A stretch of 64,000 bases of DNA from Desulfuromusa sp. (GTDB lineage Bacteria > Desulfobacterota > Desulfuromonadia > Desulfuromonadales > Geopsychrobacteraceae): contig JAKIUD010000006.1 of assembly GCA_021647765.1 (NCBI GenBank), forward strand, positions 1-64,000. Direction: 5' to 3'. Below, piece after piece: positions 1-8,086 of the stretch; position 1 is the first letter of the stretch; each line of letters begins with the position of its first letter. The notes beneath the pieces were generated by a model. That model ran no database searches. It was not told the DNA's origin and saw only the letters and a program-made list of their open reading frames with translations. The position numbers were made by a program, and so were the translations under genes.

Positions 1-2
1 AA

Positions 3-95
3 TACGTGGTTGCTACTATCGATGTCAAAGAACAAAGGCTGAAACTCTTTCTGGACAAAATCCAGATCGATGAATTTGATTACAAATTGAGATAA
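3..95 (+). pseudogene. C-terminal end of an ORF cut by the window edge, probably IS transposase
   Basis: An open frame enters from the left edge and ends in TAA at 95. The last ~30 residues (VVATIDVKEQRLKLFLD... ending FDYKLR) alternate hydrophobic and charged residues like a small C-terminal beta-barrel, as found at the end of several DDE transposases. Two direct repeats resembling transposase binding sites follow within 60 bases, so an IS right end is the best reading. The family cannot be fixed from 30 residues and the copy may be intact outside the window. Confidence 0.4.
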
Positions 96-105
96 ACAAA
101 GTTGA

Positions 106-154
106 GTGTCCACGATGTTGTGGCACTAAAATGTGTCCACGATGTACTGGCACT
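106..154. repeat. Tandem 22-bp direct repeats at an IS-like end
   Basis: Two copies of GTGTCCACGATGT-(TG/AC)-TGGCACT lie at 106-127 and 133-154, differing at two positions and spaced 27 bases start to start, about one and a half helical turns apart more than one. Multiple terminal repeats just downstream of a transposase-like 3' end are typical of IS21-type ends. The element would end near 158, leaving about 115 bases before cooS. Confidence 0.5.
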
Positions 155-272
155 CAACAAGTAAGCACCCCACATCTCAACATCACAGATTGATTCATGA
201 CAGCAAAGGAAGCTTGGGGGTAATAAACCCACTGTTTTATTTAATTCAGCCAACAGACAGAGGAGAACACGA

Positions 273-2186
273 ATGAGTGAACTATCACGCCAGCGCAGTG
301 CCGATCCAGCCGCCGTTGAAATGCTGAACTTAGCTGAAAAAGAACAGCTTGAAACTATCTGGGATCGGCTGGAAAAACAGCAGCCCCAATGTGGCTACGG
401 GCAGTTGGGAACCTGCTGTCGTCTCTGTACTATGGGTCCCTGCAGAATTGATCCAATGGGTGAAGAACCAACCCACGGGGTATGTGGTGCGAGTGCGGAC
501 ACCATTGTCGCACGCAATTTAGCGCGTATGATTGCGGTCGGTTCCTCTTCACACTCCGACCACGGACGGAGCGCTGCGTTATTGTTGAAAGCTGTCGCCA
601 GTGGTGAGAATACCGATTATCGCATCACCGATGTGGAAAAACTACAGGCTGTTGCGACTCGCCTTGAAGTCACAACTGAAAACCGTTCATACCCTGAGAT
701 TGCCAGCGATATTGCCGATATCGCTCTTAGCTGTTTTGGCAAGCAGGATGATACACCAATGCCTTTTACTGAAAAGTACCTGCTACCGAAACGCTATCAA
801 CTATTCAAAGATATTGAAGAACAGCTATTCAAAACAACCGGGAAAAAAATGGGAATCCTGCCTCGTGGCATTGACCGTGAAATTGTGGATATCTTGCATC
901 GTACCCATTTTGGTACCGATGCTGACCCCCTCTCCTTGATGGTTCAGGGGATACGTAGCTCCATAGCTGACGGCTGGGGCGGATCTCTTATTGCGACGGA
1001 GCTTCAGGATATCCTTTATGGGACACCGACCGTCAATACTGCCAAAGCTAATCTCGGTGTTCTTGATGCTGAGTGGGTCAATATCATTGTCCACGGTCAT
1101 GAGCCTTCCCTGTCAGAAAAAGTTGTGGAAATGGCCCTCAGTGAAGAGATGCAGCAGGCCGCCCGAAAACTTGGAGCCAAAGGGATCAATATCGTCGGAC
1201 TGTGCTGTACCGGTAACGAAATGTTGATGCGGCAGGGGGTTGATATGGCCGGTAACGTCCTGCACAGTGAGCTGGCGATTATGACTGGAGCTGTTGAAGC
1301 CATGGTTGTCGATGTGCAGTGTATTTACCCCTCACTTGCCAACCTGTCAAACTGCTTCCATACCAAGTTTATCACAACCAGCGAACAAGCAACTATTCCC
1401 GAGGCATTGCATATTCAATTTGAAGATGAACATGCAGACGAAATCGCCCGCAGAATTGTTAATACCGCCATTGCGGCCTACCCTGAGCGGGATCAAGGCA
1501 AGGTATATATTCCGAATATCACCTCAAGTGCCATTGCCGGGTTCAGTGTTGAAGAGATCCTTAAGACTCTCGGCGGCTCAGTCGCTCCCTTAATTGATGT
1601 CATTGCAAAAGGGACAATTAAAGGGGTTGTTGGGATTGTCGGATGCAACAACGTCAAAGTTAAACAAGACCTCTATCATCAAGAGCTGACTAAAAAGCTG
1701 ATAGAACGCGATATTCTAGTTATTGGAACAGGCTGTTGGGCAATCGGTGCCGCCAAAGCAGGATTGATGAATCTGGACGCACAAAGTCTAGCCGGAGAAG
1801 GACTTAAAGCAGTTTGCCAGCAGCTTGGTATCCCACCAGTGCTGAACATGGGCTCTTGTGTTGATTGTTCCCGAATGCTGGTGCTAGCTGGTGCCTTGGC
1901 TGCCCACCTTGATGTAGATATTTGCGACCTGCCACTGGTTGGTTCCGCTCCTGAATGGATGACAGAGAAAGCGGTTGCCATTGGCACCTATTTTGTCAGT
2001 TCAGGCATTCCCACCCACTTATGGCCGGCACCACCAATTCTCGGTAGCCCTGAAGTGACCAAGATTCTTACCGAAGACATCAAAGGGCTCCTCGGTGGTT
2101 ATTTCTTCATTGAAGAGGGGCCGCAAGCCGCTGCTCAGCGGATGGAGGAGATTATCCTTGAAAAACGTGCCGCATTGGGAATCTAA
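273..2186 (+). CDS. cooS: Anaerobic carbon monoxide dehydrogenase, catalytic subunit
   Basis: Oxidises CO with water to CO2, two protons and two electrons at a Ni-Fe-S C-cluster; cytoplasmic homodimer. The 637 residues match the usual monofunctional CooS length (~630-640). The N-terminal cysteines for the D- and B-clusters are visible: C40, C48, C49, C52, C57 and the GVCGA cysteine near 71, one residue offset from Carboxydothermus CODH-II. C-cluster ligand motifs are all present: VHGHEP (His ~276), LCCTGNE (C311/C312), DVQCIYP, VGCNNVK, GTGCWAIG and MGSCVDCSR. Start ATG at 273 has AGGAG eight bases upstream. No acetyl-CoA synthase subunits are adjacent, so this is a CO-oxidising rather than ACS-bound enzyme. 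It leads the operon cooS-cooC-cooF-flavoprotein. Confidence 0.97.
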   Translation: MSELSRQRSADPAAVEMLNLAEKEQLETIWDRLEKQQPQCGYGQLGTCCRLCTMGPCRIDPMGEEPTHGVCGASADTIVARNLARMIAVGSSSHSDHGRSAALLLKAVASGENTDYRITDVEKLQAVATRLEVTTENRSYPEIASDIADIALSCFGKQDDTPMPFTEKYLLPKRYQLFKDIEEQLFKTTGKKMGILPRGIDREIVDILHRTHFGTDADPLSLMVQGIRSSIADGWGGSLIATELQDILYGTPTVNTAKANLGVLDAEWVNIIVHGHEPSLSEKVVEMALSEEMQQAARKLGAKGINIVGLCCTGNEMLMRQGVDMAGNVLHSELAIMTGAVEAMVVDVQCIYPSLANLSNCFHTKFITTSEQATIPEALHIQFEDEHADEIARRIVNTAIAAYPERDQGKVYIPNITSSAIAGFSVEEILKTLGGSVAPLIDVIAKGTIKGVVGIVGCNNVKVKQDLYHQELTKKLIERDILVIGTGCWAIGAAKAGLMNLDAQSLAGEGLKAVCQQLGIPPVLNMGSCVDCSRMLVLAGALAAHLDVDICDLPLVGSAPEWMTEKAVAIGTYFVSSGIPTHLWPAPPILGSPEVTKILTEDIKGLLGGYFFIEEGPQAAAQRMEEIILEKRAALGI

Positions 2187-2188
2187 CT

Positions 2189-2207
2189 GCTTTTTGCGAA
2201 ACCATCA
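2189..2207. repeat. Half-copy of the palindromic repeat family 1 between cooS and cooC
   Basis: The 24 bases separating the cooS stop from the cooC leader carry CTTTTTGCGAAACCATCAA, which fits the terminal consensus TTGATGGnnTCGyAAAAAG (reverse strand) shared by 5714-5732 and the full elements at 6916 and 21392. Only one terminus is present here. Confidence 0.5.
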
Positions 2208-2222
2208 AAAATGGAGAAGACA

Positions 2223-3083
2223 ATGAAAGAAAATGAAGGTTTCCGGATTGTTATTACCGGCAAAGGTGGAGTCGGAAAAACGACTCTGACATCCTGTTTA
2301 TCCCGCTATCTGGCGCAAAGAGGAACAACCGTTCTGGCGGTAGATGAAGATCCGCAGATGAATCTCCCCTACGCACTCGGTTTACCGATCGCTGAAGCGA
2401 CAAAGATTACCCCACTCAATCAAGATCTGGATTATATAGAAGAGAAAACCGGTGTTCGCCCCGGCAAATCCTGGGGAGCGATGTTTCGTCTTGGGCCACA
2501 AGTTGAAGATGTTGTAGAGCGTTTCGGTGTGAAAGTTACTGACAAACTCAATCTTCTGGTAATGGGAACGGTTGTTCAGGCTGCTGCTGGTTGCCTGTGT
2601 GCCGAAAATGTACTCCTTGATTCGGTCATCCGACACCTGACGCTGCGTGAAAATGAGGTCATTCTCCTCGACACCCAAGCCGGTGTTGAACATTTTGGCC
2701 GAGCGCTGTCCAAAGGCTTTTCACAATGCCTGGTCGTTGCGGACGGTACTTTTAATGCATTATCTGTTGCCCGCCATTCAGCGCAGCTAGCCCGGCAGAT
2801 CGGGATCCCCTACGTCCACCTGGTGATCAATCGGGCCGGTGAAGGGGGAAGAAGCAAGCTGGCCCGTTTTGATGAAATGATGCAGACCGATACCTGTAAA
2901 CTCTTTGACCAGATCATCGCCCTGGATGCGGAACCACGCTTTGAAGCGCTGGAACCTGATGTCACCCGGATTCTTGATGATCCATCAAGCGGCTACACGA
3001 AAGGCATTGCCGAACTGGCGGGAACTCTCATGGAATTTGAAACGTCTGCACGCGAAACTGTTCTTGAGAGGAGCTCATCATGA
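2223..3083 (+). CDS. cooC: CODH nickel-insertion accessory ATPase
   Basis: MinD/ParA-type P-loop ATPase that helps load nickel into the CooS C-cluster. The deviant Walker A GKGGVGKT is at residues 13-20, DEDPQMN follows the first strand, and the CooC-specific CxC pair (C124, C126 in GCLCAEN), which bridges the dimer and binds metal, is present. About 286 residues is a little longer than CooC1 proteins (~250-265). An ATG at 2211 is also in frame, but ATG 2223 is preferred: GGAGA lies six bases upstream of it, whereas 2211 has no ribosome site. Its stop overlaps the cooF start (ATGA). Confidence 0.93.
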   Translation: MKENEGFRIVITGKGGVGKTTLTSCLSRYLAQRGTTVLAVDEDPQMNLPYALGLPIAEATKITPLNQDLDYIEEKTGVRPGKSWGAMFRLGPQVEDVVERFGVKVTDKLNLLVMGTVVQAAAGCLCAENVLLDSVIRHLTLRENEVILLDTQAGVEHFGRALSKGFSQCLVVADGTFNALSVARHSAQLARQIGIPYVHLVINRAGEGGRSKLARFDEMMQTDTCKLFDQIIALDAEPRFEALEPDVTRILDDPSSGYTKGIAELAGTLMEFETSARETVLERSSS

Positions 3084-3673
3084 AAAAGATTTTTGTCGAT
3101 TACGAAAAGTGCGTCGCCTGTAAAGCCTGTGAAACCGCCTGCGCTATGGAAAACCACCCATCTCACAGCCTGTTTGGCCTGCTGGGTGATAAAAAGACCC
3201 AGGTCAATGTCCGGGTTCTCGCTGTCGAACATGAGGCTTTCCCGGTATCCTGCCGTCACTGTGAGCCAGCCTGGTGTATGGATGCCTGCCCGTCGGGAGC
3301 GATCAGCCGCGACAGTGAAACCGGGGCGGTGATCCTCAATCCCGACATGTGTAAAGCGTGTGCCATGTGTGCCATGGTCTGCCCGTTTGATGCGATCTCC
3401 TTCAAGGAAACTCACCGGGCCAGATATGGTCGGGATGTCGCCTATAAATGTGACCTCTGCAATGATCGGGTGAAAAACAATGAACTGCCAGCCTGTGTTG
3501 CCGCCTGTCACAGTGGCGCGCTGAGTTTTCGTGAACATGACCAGCTGCGCCGTGATCAGGCCGTCAAGAATCTGCGAGTTTATTTGCTGGGTGAAGAGAA
3601 ACTGCCGAAAAACTTTGAATTGTATCGTGAACTGAGGCGCAAAGAATTTGCCCAACGCTCTGGAGAAAAATAG
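3080..3673 (+). CDS. cooF: CooF-type ferredoxin-like electron carrier
   Basis: Polyferredoxin subunit that takes electrons from CooS. It carries four [4Fe-4S] motifs: CVACKACETAC (residues 11-21), a CRHCEPAWCMDACPSGAI block, CKACAMCAMVCPFDAIS, and CDLCNDR with the distal CVAACHSGAL. This is the HycB/DmsB-like arrangement used by CooF. The 197-residue length is normal. ATG overlaps the cooC stop by four bases and GGAG sits eight bases upstream, so translation is coupled. The following gene begins on the last base of its stop codon. The pairing with an NAD-binding flavoprotein instead of CooMKLXUH hydrogenase suggests electrons go to NAD(P) rather than H+. Confidence 0.95.
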   Translation: MKKIFVDYEKCVACKACETACAMENHPSHSLFGLLGDKKTQVNVRVLAVEHEAFPVSCRHCEPAWCMDACPSGAISRDSETGAVILNPDMCKACAMCAMVCPFDAISFKETHRARYGRDVAYKCDLCNDRVKNNELPACVAACHSGALSFREHDQLRRDQAVKNLRVYLLGEEKLPKNFELYRELRRKEFAQRSGEK

Positions 3674-4905
3674 TGAAAATTGTCACTATAGGTACCGGCA
3701 TGGCAGCGGCGGAATTTGTCGATGTCCTGCGCAAGGAAGGTTCACAAGACGAGATCGTAATGCTGGGAAACGAACCATTCCCCCCCTATTCCCCCTGTGT
3801 AATCCCGTTTTTTCTCGCAGGTGAACCTTTGACAACAGTTTATTGGAAGGGGGAAAGTTTCTATCGGAACAAAGGGGTTACGGCGTTACTGGATTCAGCG
3901 GTTGCCGAAGTCGATGCGAAACGCCATAGGGTACGGTTGAGTAACGGTCGAACCGAGAATTATGATCGACTGTTTTTTGCTACAGGGGCAAGAAGCTGGT
4001 ACCCGCAACCACAATGGTTGGAAACGAATGGCGTCTTTGGTTTTAAGACCTTAACCGATATGCTTGCTATCGATGATTATATTCGGGAACATGCTACACG
4101 CAGGGTGGTCGTCTTCGGTGGCGGTTTCATCGGTGTCGATGCCGCCCTTGCCCTGTGGCATCGTGGTCTTGAGGTCATCTTAGTTCACCGCAACACCAGA
4201 CTCCTGTCGCAGATGACAGATGAGGATGGAGGAGTTTTTGCCACCCGGAAGCTGCGTGAAATCACCGGAATAGATGTTCGTCTCAAGACAACGGTCACAG
4301 ACATTGACATACGAGATGGCGCGCTTCGGGGAGTTAAAATGAGCAATGGAGACTCGGTAGAGACCACCATGTTAATCGTTGCGATTGGTGTCTCCCCTAA
4401 TTCAGAGCCATTGGTTGGTAATGATCGGGGTGTTGTCGTCGATGAAACACTGCGCTACGACCCGCACATCTATGTCGCTGGAGATGTTGCAGTGACGCCC
4501 CACGCGCTTACCGGCGAACCAGCTATCTATGCCACTTACCCCAATGCCATGCTACAAGCGCGGACAGCTGTTCGACATCTGCTTCATGGTGATGCCACCT
4601 ATAACGGATCCATCAATACAAATGTCCTTAAAAAGCACATTGATTTTCCGATTATTTCAGCAGGGACTTTCGAAGGGGATCCCGTAACCTGGCAGAATCA
4701 GCACCTGTTTCGCCGCGTTTATCTGCAAAACGGGAAAATTAATGGTTATCAACTGATCGGAGATACACGTGTCTCCGGCTATATCTATAACCTTTACTGT
4801 GCACAGGTGCGAGTTGATAAAATAATTGCCCCGATTCTGGCAGACAACAGAGGGGACAGCTACTATCGTTCTTTAATGGGGTTCAATCAGGGACAATTAG
4901 GATAG
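3673..4905 (+). CDS. FAD-dependent NAD(P)-disulfide oxidoreductase family protein (CODH-linked FNOR)
   Basis: Pyridine-nucleotide oxidoreductase fold, 410 residues. The FAD dinucleotide motif GTGMAAAE lies at residues 7-14, the NAD motif FGGGFIGVDAA at ~148-158 and the second FAD motif YVAGDVA at 267-273. PYSPCVIPF keeps a cysteine (C42) where NADH oxidases and CoA-disulfide reductases have their redox-active residue. GTG start at 3673 overlaps the cooF TAG by one base. Position after cooS-cooC-cooF matches the CooS/CooF/FNOR arrangement described in several anaerobes, where it is thought to couple CO oxidation to NAD(P)+ reduction. That role here is inferred from context; peroxide or disulfide reduction is the alternative. 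Confidence 0.85.
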   Translation: MKIVTIGTGMAAAEFVDVLRKEGSQDEIVMLGNEPFPPYSPCVIPFFLAGEPLTTVYWKGESFYRNKGVTALLDSAVAEVDAKRHRVRLSNGRTENYDRLFFATGARSWYPQPQWLETNGVFGFKTLTDMLAIDDYIREHATRRVVVFGGGFIGVDAALALWHRGLEVILVHRNTRLLSQMTDEDGGVFATRKLREITGIDVRLKTTVTDIDIRDGALRGVKMSNGDSVETTMLIVAIGVSPNSEPLVGNDRGVVVDETLRYDPHIYVAGDVAVTPHALTGEPAIYATYPNAMLQARTAVRHLLHGDATYNGSINTNVLKKHIDFPIISAGTFEGDPVTWQNQHLFRRVYLQNGKINGYQLIGDTRVSGYIYNLYCAQVRVDKIIAPILADNRGDSYYRSLMGFNQGQLG

Positions 4906-5001
4906 GTTGCCTTTAAAACCGCTAGCAGGATTATTCAGACCCACTGACAACCACCTCAAAAGGATTGAACCAGTCACTTTGATTTTAAAATAGGGATTTT
5001 T

Positions 5002-5640
5002 ATGGAAAGCTTAGGATTATTTCTTGTTTTTTGGTATGGGATTCTTCATGCTTTAGGAGCTGATCATCTTACCGCAATTGCCGATTTTTCAATTGGCAAA
5101 GACAAGAGAAAAACCATTCTGATCACAGTTCTGTTTGCGCTCGGGCACGGTAGCATGCTTTTTATATTTGCTAAAATATTAGAGACATATTATATCCCTG
5201 AAACTATTTTGGGTTATGGAGATATAATATCGTCAACCGTTATTCTGACTATGGGGTTTTATCTCTTGTATATGGTCGCAACAAATAAAATTCATCTGCA
5301 GAAACATATTCATGAAAACAAAGAACATATCCATATATATTTTGGTAAAGAGCATAGCCATGATAGTACAACGACCTCATCATTTACCATTGGTGCTTTG
5401 ATGGGGATCGGTGGGGTTCGTGGGATGTTGGTTACCCTTGGGGCAATTCAGGGTCAAACTGTCAACATGGATATGATTTTAGCTTTTACCGCTGGAGTCA
5501 TGCTCGTCTTCGTGGGTTTTGGTGGAGTGATACTGTATATCAATCAAAATTTACTTAAAAACAAACAAAATATAAGAAGAATTTTTGCCACAACTGGAGC
5601 AATATCTGTCATCGTCGGTGCAGGTATGTTTTTTAATTAA
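5002..5640 (+). CDS. NicO/NiCoT-like nickel (or cobalt) permease
   Basis: Six- to seven-helix membrane protein of 212 residues. The nickel/cobalt transporter signature HX4DH is at residues 16-22 (HALGADH) in the first helix, and a second signature-like LGHGSML follows. A cytoplasmic loop near residues 95-122 is rich in histidine (HIHENKEHIHIY, EHSHD), usual for metal-handling loops. MGIGGVRGM replaces the third signature. It starts 96 bases after the CO operon; only a weak ribosome site (AGGGA) precedes the ATG. Supplying Ni2+ for CooS is the natural role from context; urease or hydrogenase genes, the other usual partners, are absent. Confidence 0.8.
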   Translation: MESLGLFLVFWYGILHALGADHLTAIADFSIGKDKRKTILITVLFALGHGSMLFIFAKILETYYIPETILGYGDIISSTVILTMGFYLLYMVATNKIHLQKHIHENKEHIHIYFGKEHSHDSTTTSSFTIGALMGIGGVRGMLVTLGAIQGQTVNMDMILAFTAGVMLVFVGFGGVILYINQNLLKNKQNIRRIFATTGAISVIVGAGMFFN

Positions 5641-5713
5641 AGGCTACAGGGATACCATCATCGAAAAGGGATAGCATAATTATTGTGGGCACCTTACCGA
5701 CACCATCTAATAA

Positions 5714-5732
5714 CTTTTTGCGAGTTCATCAA
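5714..5732. repeat. Half-copy of palindromic repeat family 1
   Basis: CTTTTTGCGAGTTCATCAA in the nicO/NapH-like spacer matches the family 1 terminus also seen at 2189, 6916 and 21392. A second terminus was not found nearby. Confidence 0.5.
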
Positions 5733-5785
5733 TATTATATCCCCATCCTCGCCCCACCCTATGCACAAAATAAAAAAGGAGTAAC

Positions 5786-6784
5786 GTGAAAAAGTTTCTA
5801 AGTAAAACCAGTTTCTGGCGCACATCGGTGCAATGGGGGTTTTTTAGTTGGATTTTATATATCGGCATACGCTTCGGCATGTTTGTCCGTCATTTTACCA
5901 GCAATGGTGTAACACCCTTTGTTACCCGCCCCGCTGGCGTAGATGGCTTTCTGCCCATCGGCGGTTTAGCTAGCCTTAAATTATGGCTATTTACCGGTAC
6001 ATTTGACGATAAACATCCGGCGGCACTGGTGCTGCTGGTAACATTTTTACTTATGAGCTTAATCGCCAAGAAATCGTTCTGCTCATGGCTGTGCCCGGTG
6101 GGAACTCTTTCTGAAGCCATGTGGAAGGTGGGCAAACGGATTTTCAGGCGCAATTTTACCATCTGGCGTTGGCTCGACATCCCGTTACGCGGATTGAAAT
6201 ATTTTCTTCTGGCTTTTTTTGTCAAGATTCTTCTCATCGACATGCCGGTTTTTGCCATCGTCTCCTTCGTTCAGTCACCCTATTGGGCCTTGAGCGATGT
6301 AAAAATGTTACATTTTTTCACCAATCTCTCCGCTATCACTATGGTTGTAGTAGGCAGCTCCACGATTCTGTCACTGTTTTATAAAAACTTCTGGTGCCGC
6401 TATCTATGTCCCTACGGTGCGCTGCTGGGGCTGGTCAGTATGTTCAGCCCATTCAAAATCCGCCGCAATATCAATACCTGTATCGACTGTAAACTCTGTA
6501 CCCAAACGTGTCCGGCGCAATTAACCGTACACAAATCAAGCGCTATATATAATCCTGAATGTTGCGCTTGTTTGAGCTGCGTAGAAGTCTGCCCGCAGCG
6601 CAGTTTAAGCATGAGCACGATATTGGAACGCCAACCGCTGCCGCGCTGGGTATTCCCCGTGTTGTTGCTCTCTATATACGCAACAGGTATCATTATCGGC
6701 ATGGCTTCCGGGCACTGGGATAGTTCGATGACCTACGCCGACTATCAACGCCTGATTCCTATGGTCAATCAGTTAAGCCAATAG
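5786..6784 (+). CDS. NapH/CcoG-like polytopic 4Fe-4S membrane protein
   Basis: 332 residues with about five membrane helices and two cytoplasmic Fe-S regions. Membrane-associated CxxxCP motifs are FCSWLCPVG near residue 97 and CRYLCPYGA near 207, as in NapH, RdxA and NosR C-terminal halves. A two-cluster ferredoxin segment follows (CIDCKLCTQTCP and CCACLSCVEVCPQ, ~230-272), then a last helix. GTG start at 5786 has AAAGGAG four bases upstream. Family members pass electrons between the quinol pool and periplasmic or metal-assembly targets. A cytochrome c gene follows 265 bases on, separated by a repeat. The specific partner is not evident. Confidence 0.8.
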   Translation: MKKFLSKTSFWRTSVQWGFFSWILYIGIRFGMFVRHFTSNGVTPFVTRPAGVDGFLPIGGLASLKLWLFTGTFDDKHPAALVLLVTFLLMSLIAKKSFCSWLCPVGTLSEAMWKVGKRIFRRNFTIWRWLDIPLRGLKYFLLAFFVKILLIDMPVFAIVSFVQSPYWALSDVKMLHFFTNLSAITMVVVGSSTILSLFYKNFWCRYLCPYGALLGLVSMFSPFKIRRNINTCIDCKLCTQTCPAQLTVHKSSAIYNPECCACLSCVEVCPQRSLSMSTILERQPLPRWVFPVLLLSIYATGIIIGMASGHWDSSMTYADYQRLIPMVNQLSQ

Positions 6785-6915
6785 CTTGCGGAACCCAACT
6801 CACGGGGATTTTGCCAACAAATTCGGGGGAATCGATTGCAATAAACGGAGACTGTAGGTATAAATTGATGCCAGCCGCTTTTATGGGTGGAATCAACTTG
6901 TCTGACGAACAAACG

Positions 6916-7027
6916 TGATGATCTCGCAAAAAGCCACTAGAGGGCGAAGACATACATGTCGTATGTCGAGGTCTTGAAAAGTCGCTGCAATGCCGTTGTG
7001 TGGATTTTTTTTACGTCGCCATCAAAT
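6916..7027. repeat. Full-length palindromic repeat, family 1
   Basis: A ~112-base intergenic element with imperfect inverted ends: TGATGATCTCGCAAAAAG on the left and the complement of TGATGGCGACGTAAAAAA on the right. In its centre GACATAC and GTATGTC (6949-6955, 6961-6967) form a perfect 7-bp inverted repeat with a 5-base loop. The element at 21392-21517 shares the same ends, the same central palindrome and the flanking GTATGTCGAG(A/G)TC. No coding capacity. Similar repeats are abundant in Geobacter-type genomes (recollection, not checked). Confidence 0.75.
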
Positions 7028-7049
7028 TTATCGGGAGAAAATGACCTGA

Positions 7050-7379
7050 ATGAAAATAACCGCAACAATTTTGCTGATTTTTTTTCTCGGTGGAATGATC
7101 CCTACAGCTGCAATTGCAGTGGACAATGCAGCAAAAATCAACCCGGCACTGGAGCTAATTCAGGTACTGGGATGTAAAGCTTGTCACACGATTCATGGTG
7201 ATGGTGGTTCCCTGGCAGCAGACCTAACCCAGATAGGAAGCCGTTTGACCGCAGCACAGATAGAAGCACTGCTGACAGCTGCGGCATCAACCCGGGAAAA
7301 AGGATTTATGCCCAGCTACAGCACACTGCCAAAAGAAGATCTGCAACGTATCAGCAACTATCTCTACAACCTCCGTTAA
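7050..7379 (+). CDS. Small monoheme c-type cytochrome
   Basis: Exported 109-residue protein. A signal peptide covers residues 1-23 (charged MK start, hydrophobic core, AIA cleavage site). The mature part has one heme motif CKACH (C42-H46) and a Met ligand candidate in FMPSYSTL (M87), i.e. a class I cytochrome c of about 85 residues. The ending YLYNLR resembles the C-terminal helix of cytochrome c subunits of oxidases or SoxX-like proteins. GGAG is 13 bases upstream of the ATG, rather far. trmB follows after 17 bases, so the two may be co-transcribed. Electron partner unknown; the NapH-like protein upstream is one possibility. Confidence 0.8.
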   Translation: MKITATILLIFFLGGMIPTAAIAVDNAAKINPALELIQVLGCKACHTIHGDGGSLAADLTQIGSRLTAAQIEALLTAAASTREKGFMPSYSTLPKEDLQRISNYLYNLR

Positions 7380-7396
7380 GATAAAAAGAAGAAAAT

Positions 7397-8086
7397 ATGT
7401 CGCAACGAATGACCTTGATCATTTCACCGGTTTTTATTTCCGAAACACACTTAAAAAATGCCCGCAGCTTCTCTGCACTTTTCAATAACAACAATCCTCT
7501 GGCTCTCGAAATCGGCTGTGGAATTGGCGATTTTGTTGTTCAAATTGCAGCACGTCACCCTGAGCGAAATTATATTGCTATCGATATTTTCAATCAAGGT
7601 TGCCGTCAGACCTGTAGCCGCATTGAGCGTTCCGGATTAACTAATATTCTGATGATGCGGATAGAGGCTCGCTACCTGATGCATCATTATCTGGGAAAAG
7701 AAAGTCTCCAAGCAATCTATATCAATTGTCCCGATCCGTGGCCAAAAAAAAGGCAGCGCAAGCGGAGATTACTTAATCAGGATTTTCTCGATCTCTCTCT
7801 TTATTGTTTGCAGGATAATGGTGAGCTGAATTTCTGTACCGACTTTGTTGATTATGGTGAAACGGCAGCGGAGCTACTGAGCCAAGATAAACGCTTTAAA
7901 AATCTTGCATCAACTCCCTATACCCATGACCTTGGAAGCTATCCGATTTCAAAATATATGCAGCGTTTTCTCGATTTGGGTCAGCCAATCTATCTGTGTC
8001 GCTATCACAAGAAAACGGCTCTCCAGATTGCTCAACCGAACCTGAGAAAAGGATTCAGACTCCGCTGGCCAAAGGAGAGCTCTTGA
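7397..8086 (+). CDS. trmB: tRNA (guanine-N7-)-methyltransferase
   Basis: SAM-dependent enzyme making m7G46 in the tRNA variable loop. The SAM-binding motif LEIGCGIGDF is near residues 36-45 and the diagnostic TrmB block INCPDPWPKKRQRKRRL near 109-125, with FCTDFVDYGE further on. 229 residues is typical. Its TGA overlaps the TTG start of truD, so two tRNA-modification genes are translationally coupled. Confidence 0.95.
   Translation: MSQRMTLIISPVFISETHLKNARSFSALFNNNNPLALEIGCGIGDFVVQIAARHPERNYIAIDIFNQGCRQTCSRIERSGLTNILMMRIEARYLMHHYLGKESLQAIYINCPDPWPKKRQRKRRLLNQDFLDLSLYCLQDNGELNFCTDFVDYGETAAELLSQDKRFKNLASTPYTHDLGSYPISKYMQRFLDLGQPIYLCRYHKKTALQIAQPNLRKGFRLRWPKESS

Noticed and set aside
160..272. 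Possible CooA (CO-sensor) site before cooS
   Set aside because: Only isolated ATGACA-like bases were seen; no symmetric TGTCA...TGACA pair.
2993..3655. Open frame of 220 codons on the minus strand opposite cooF
   Set aside because: No family features or ribosome site; it mirrors the coding constraints of the clear CooF ferredoxin on the plus strand.
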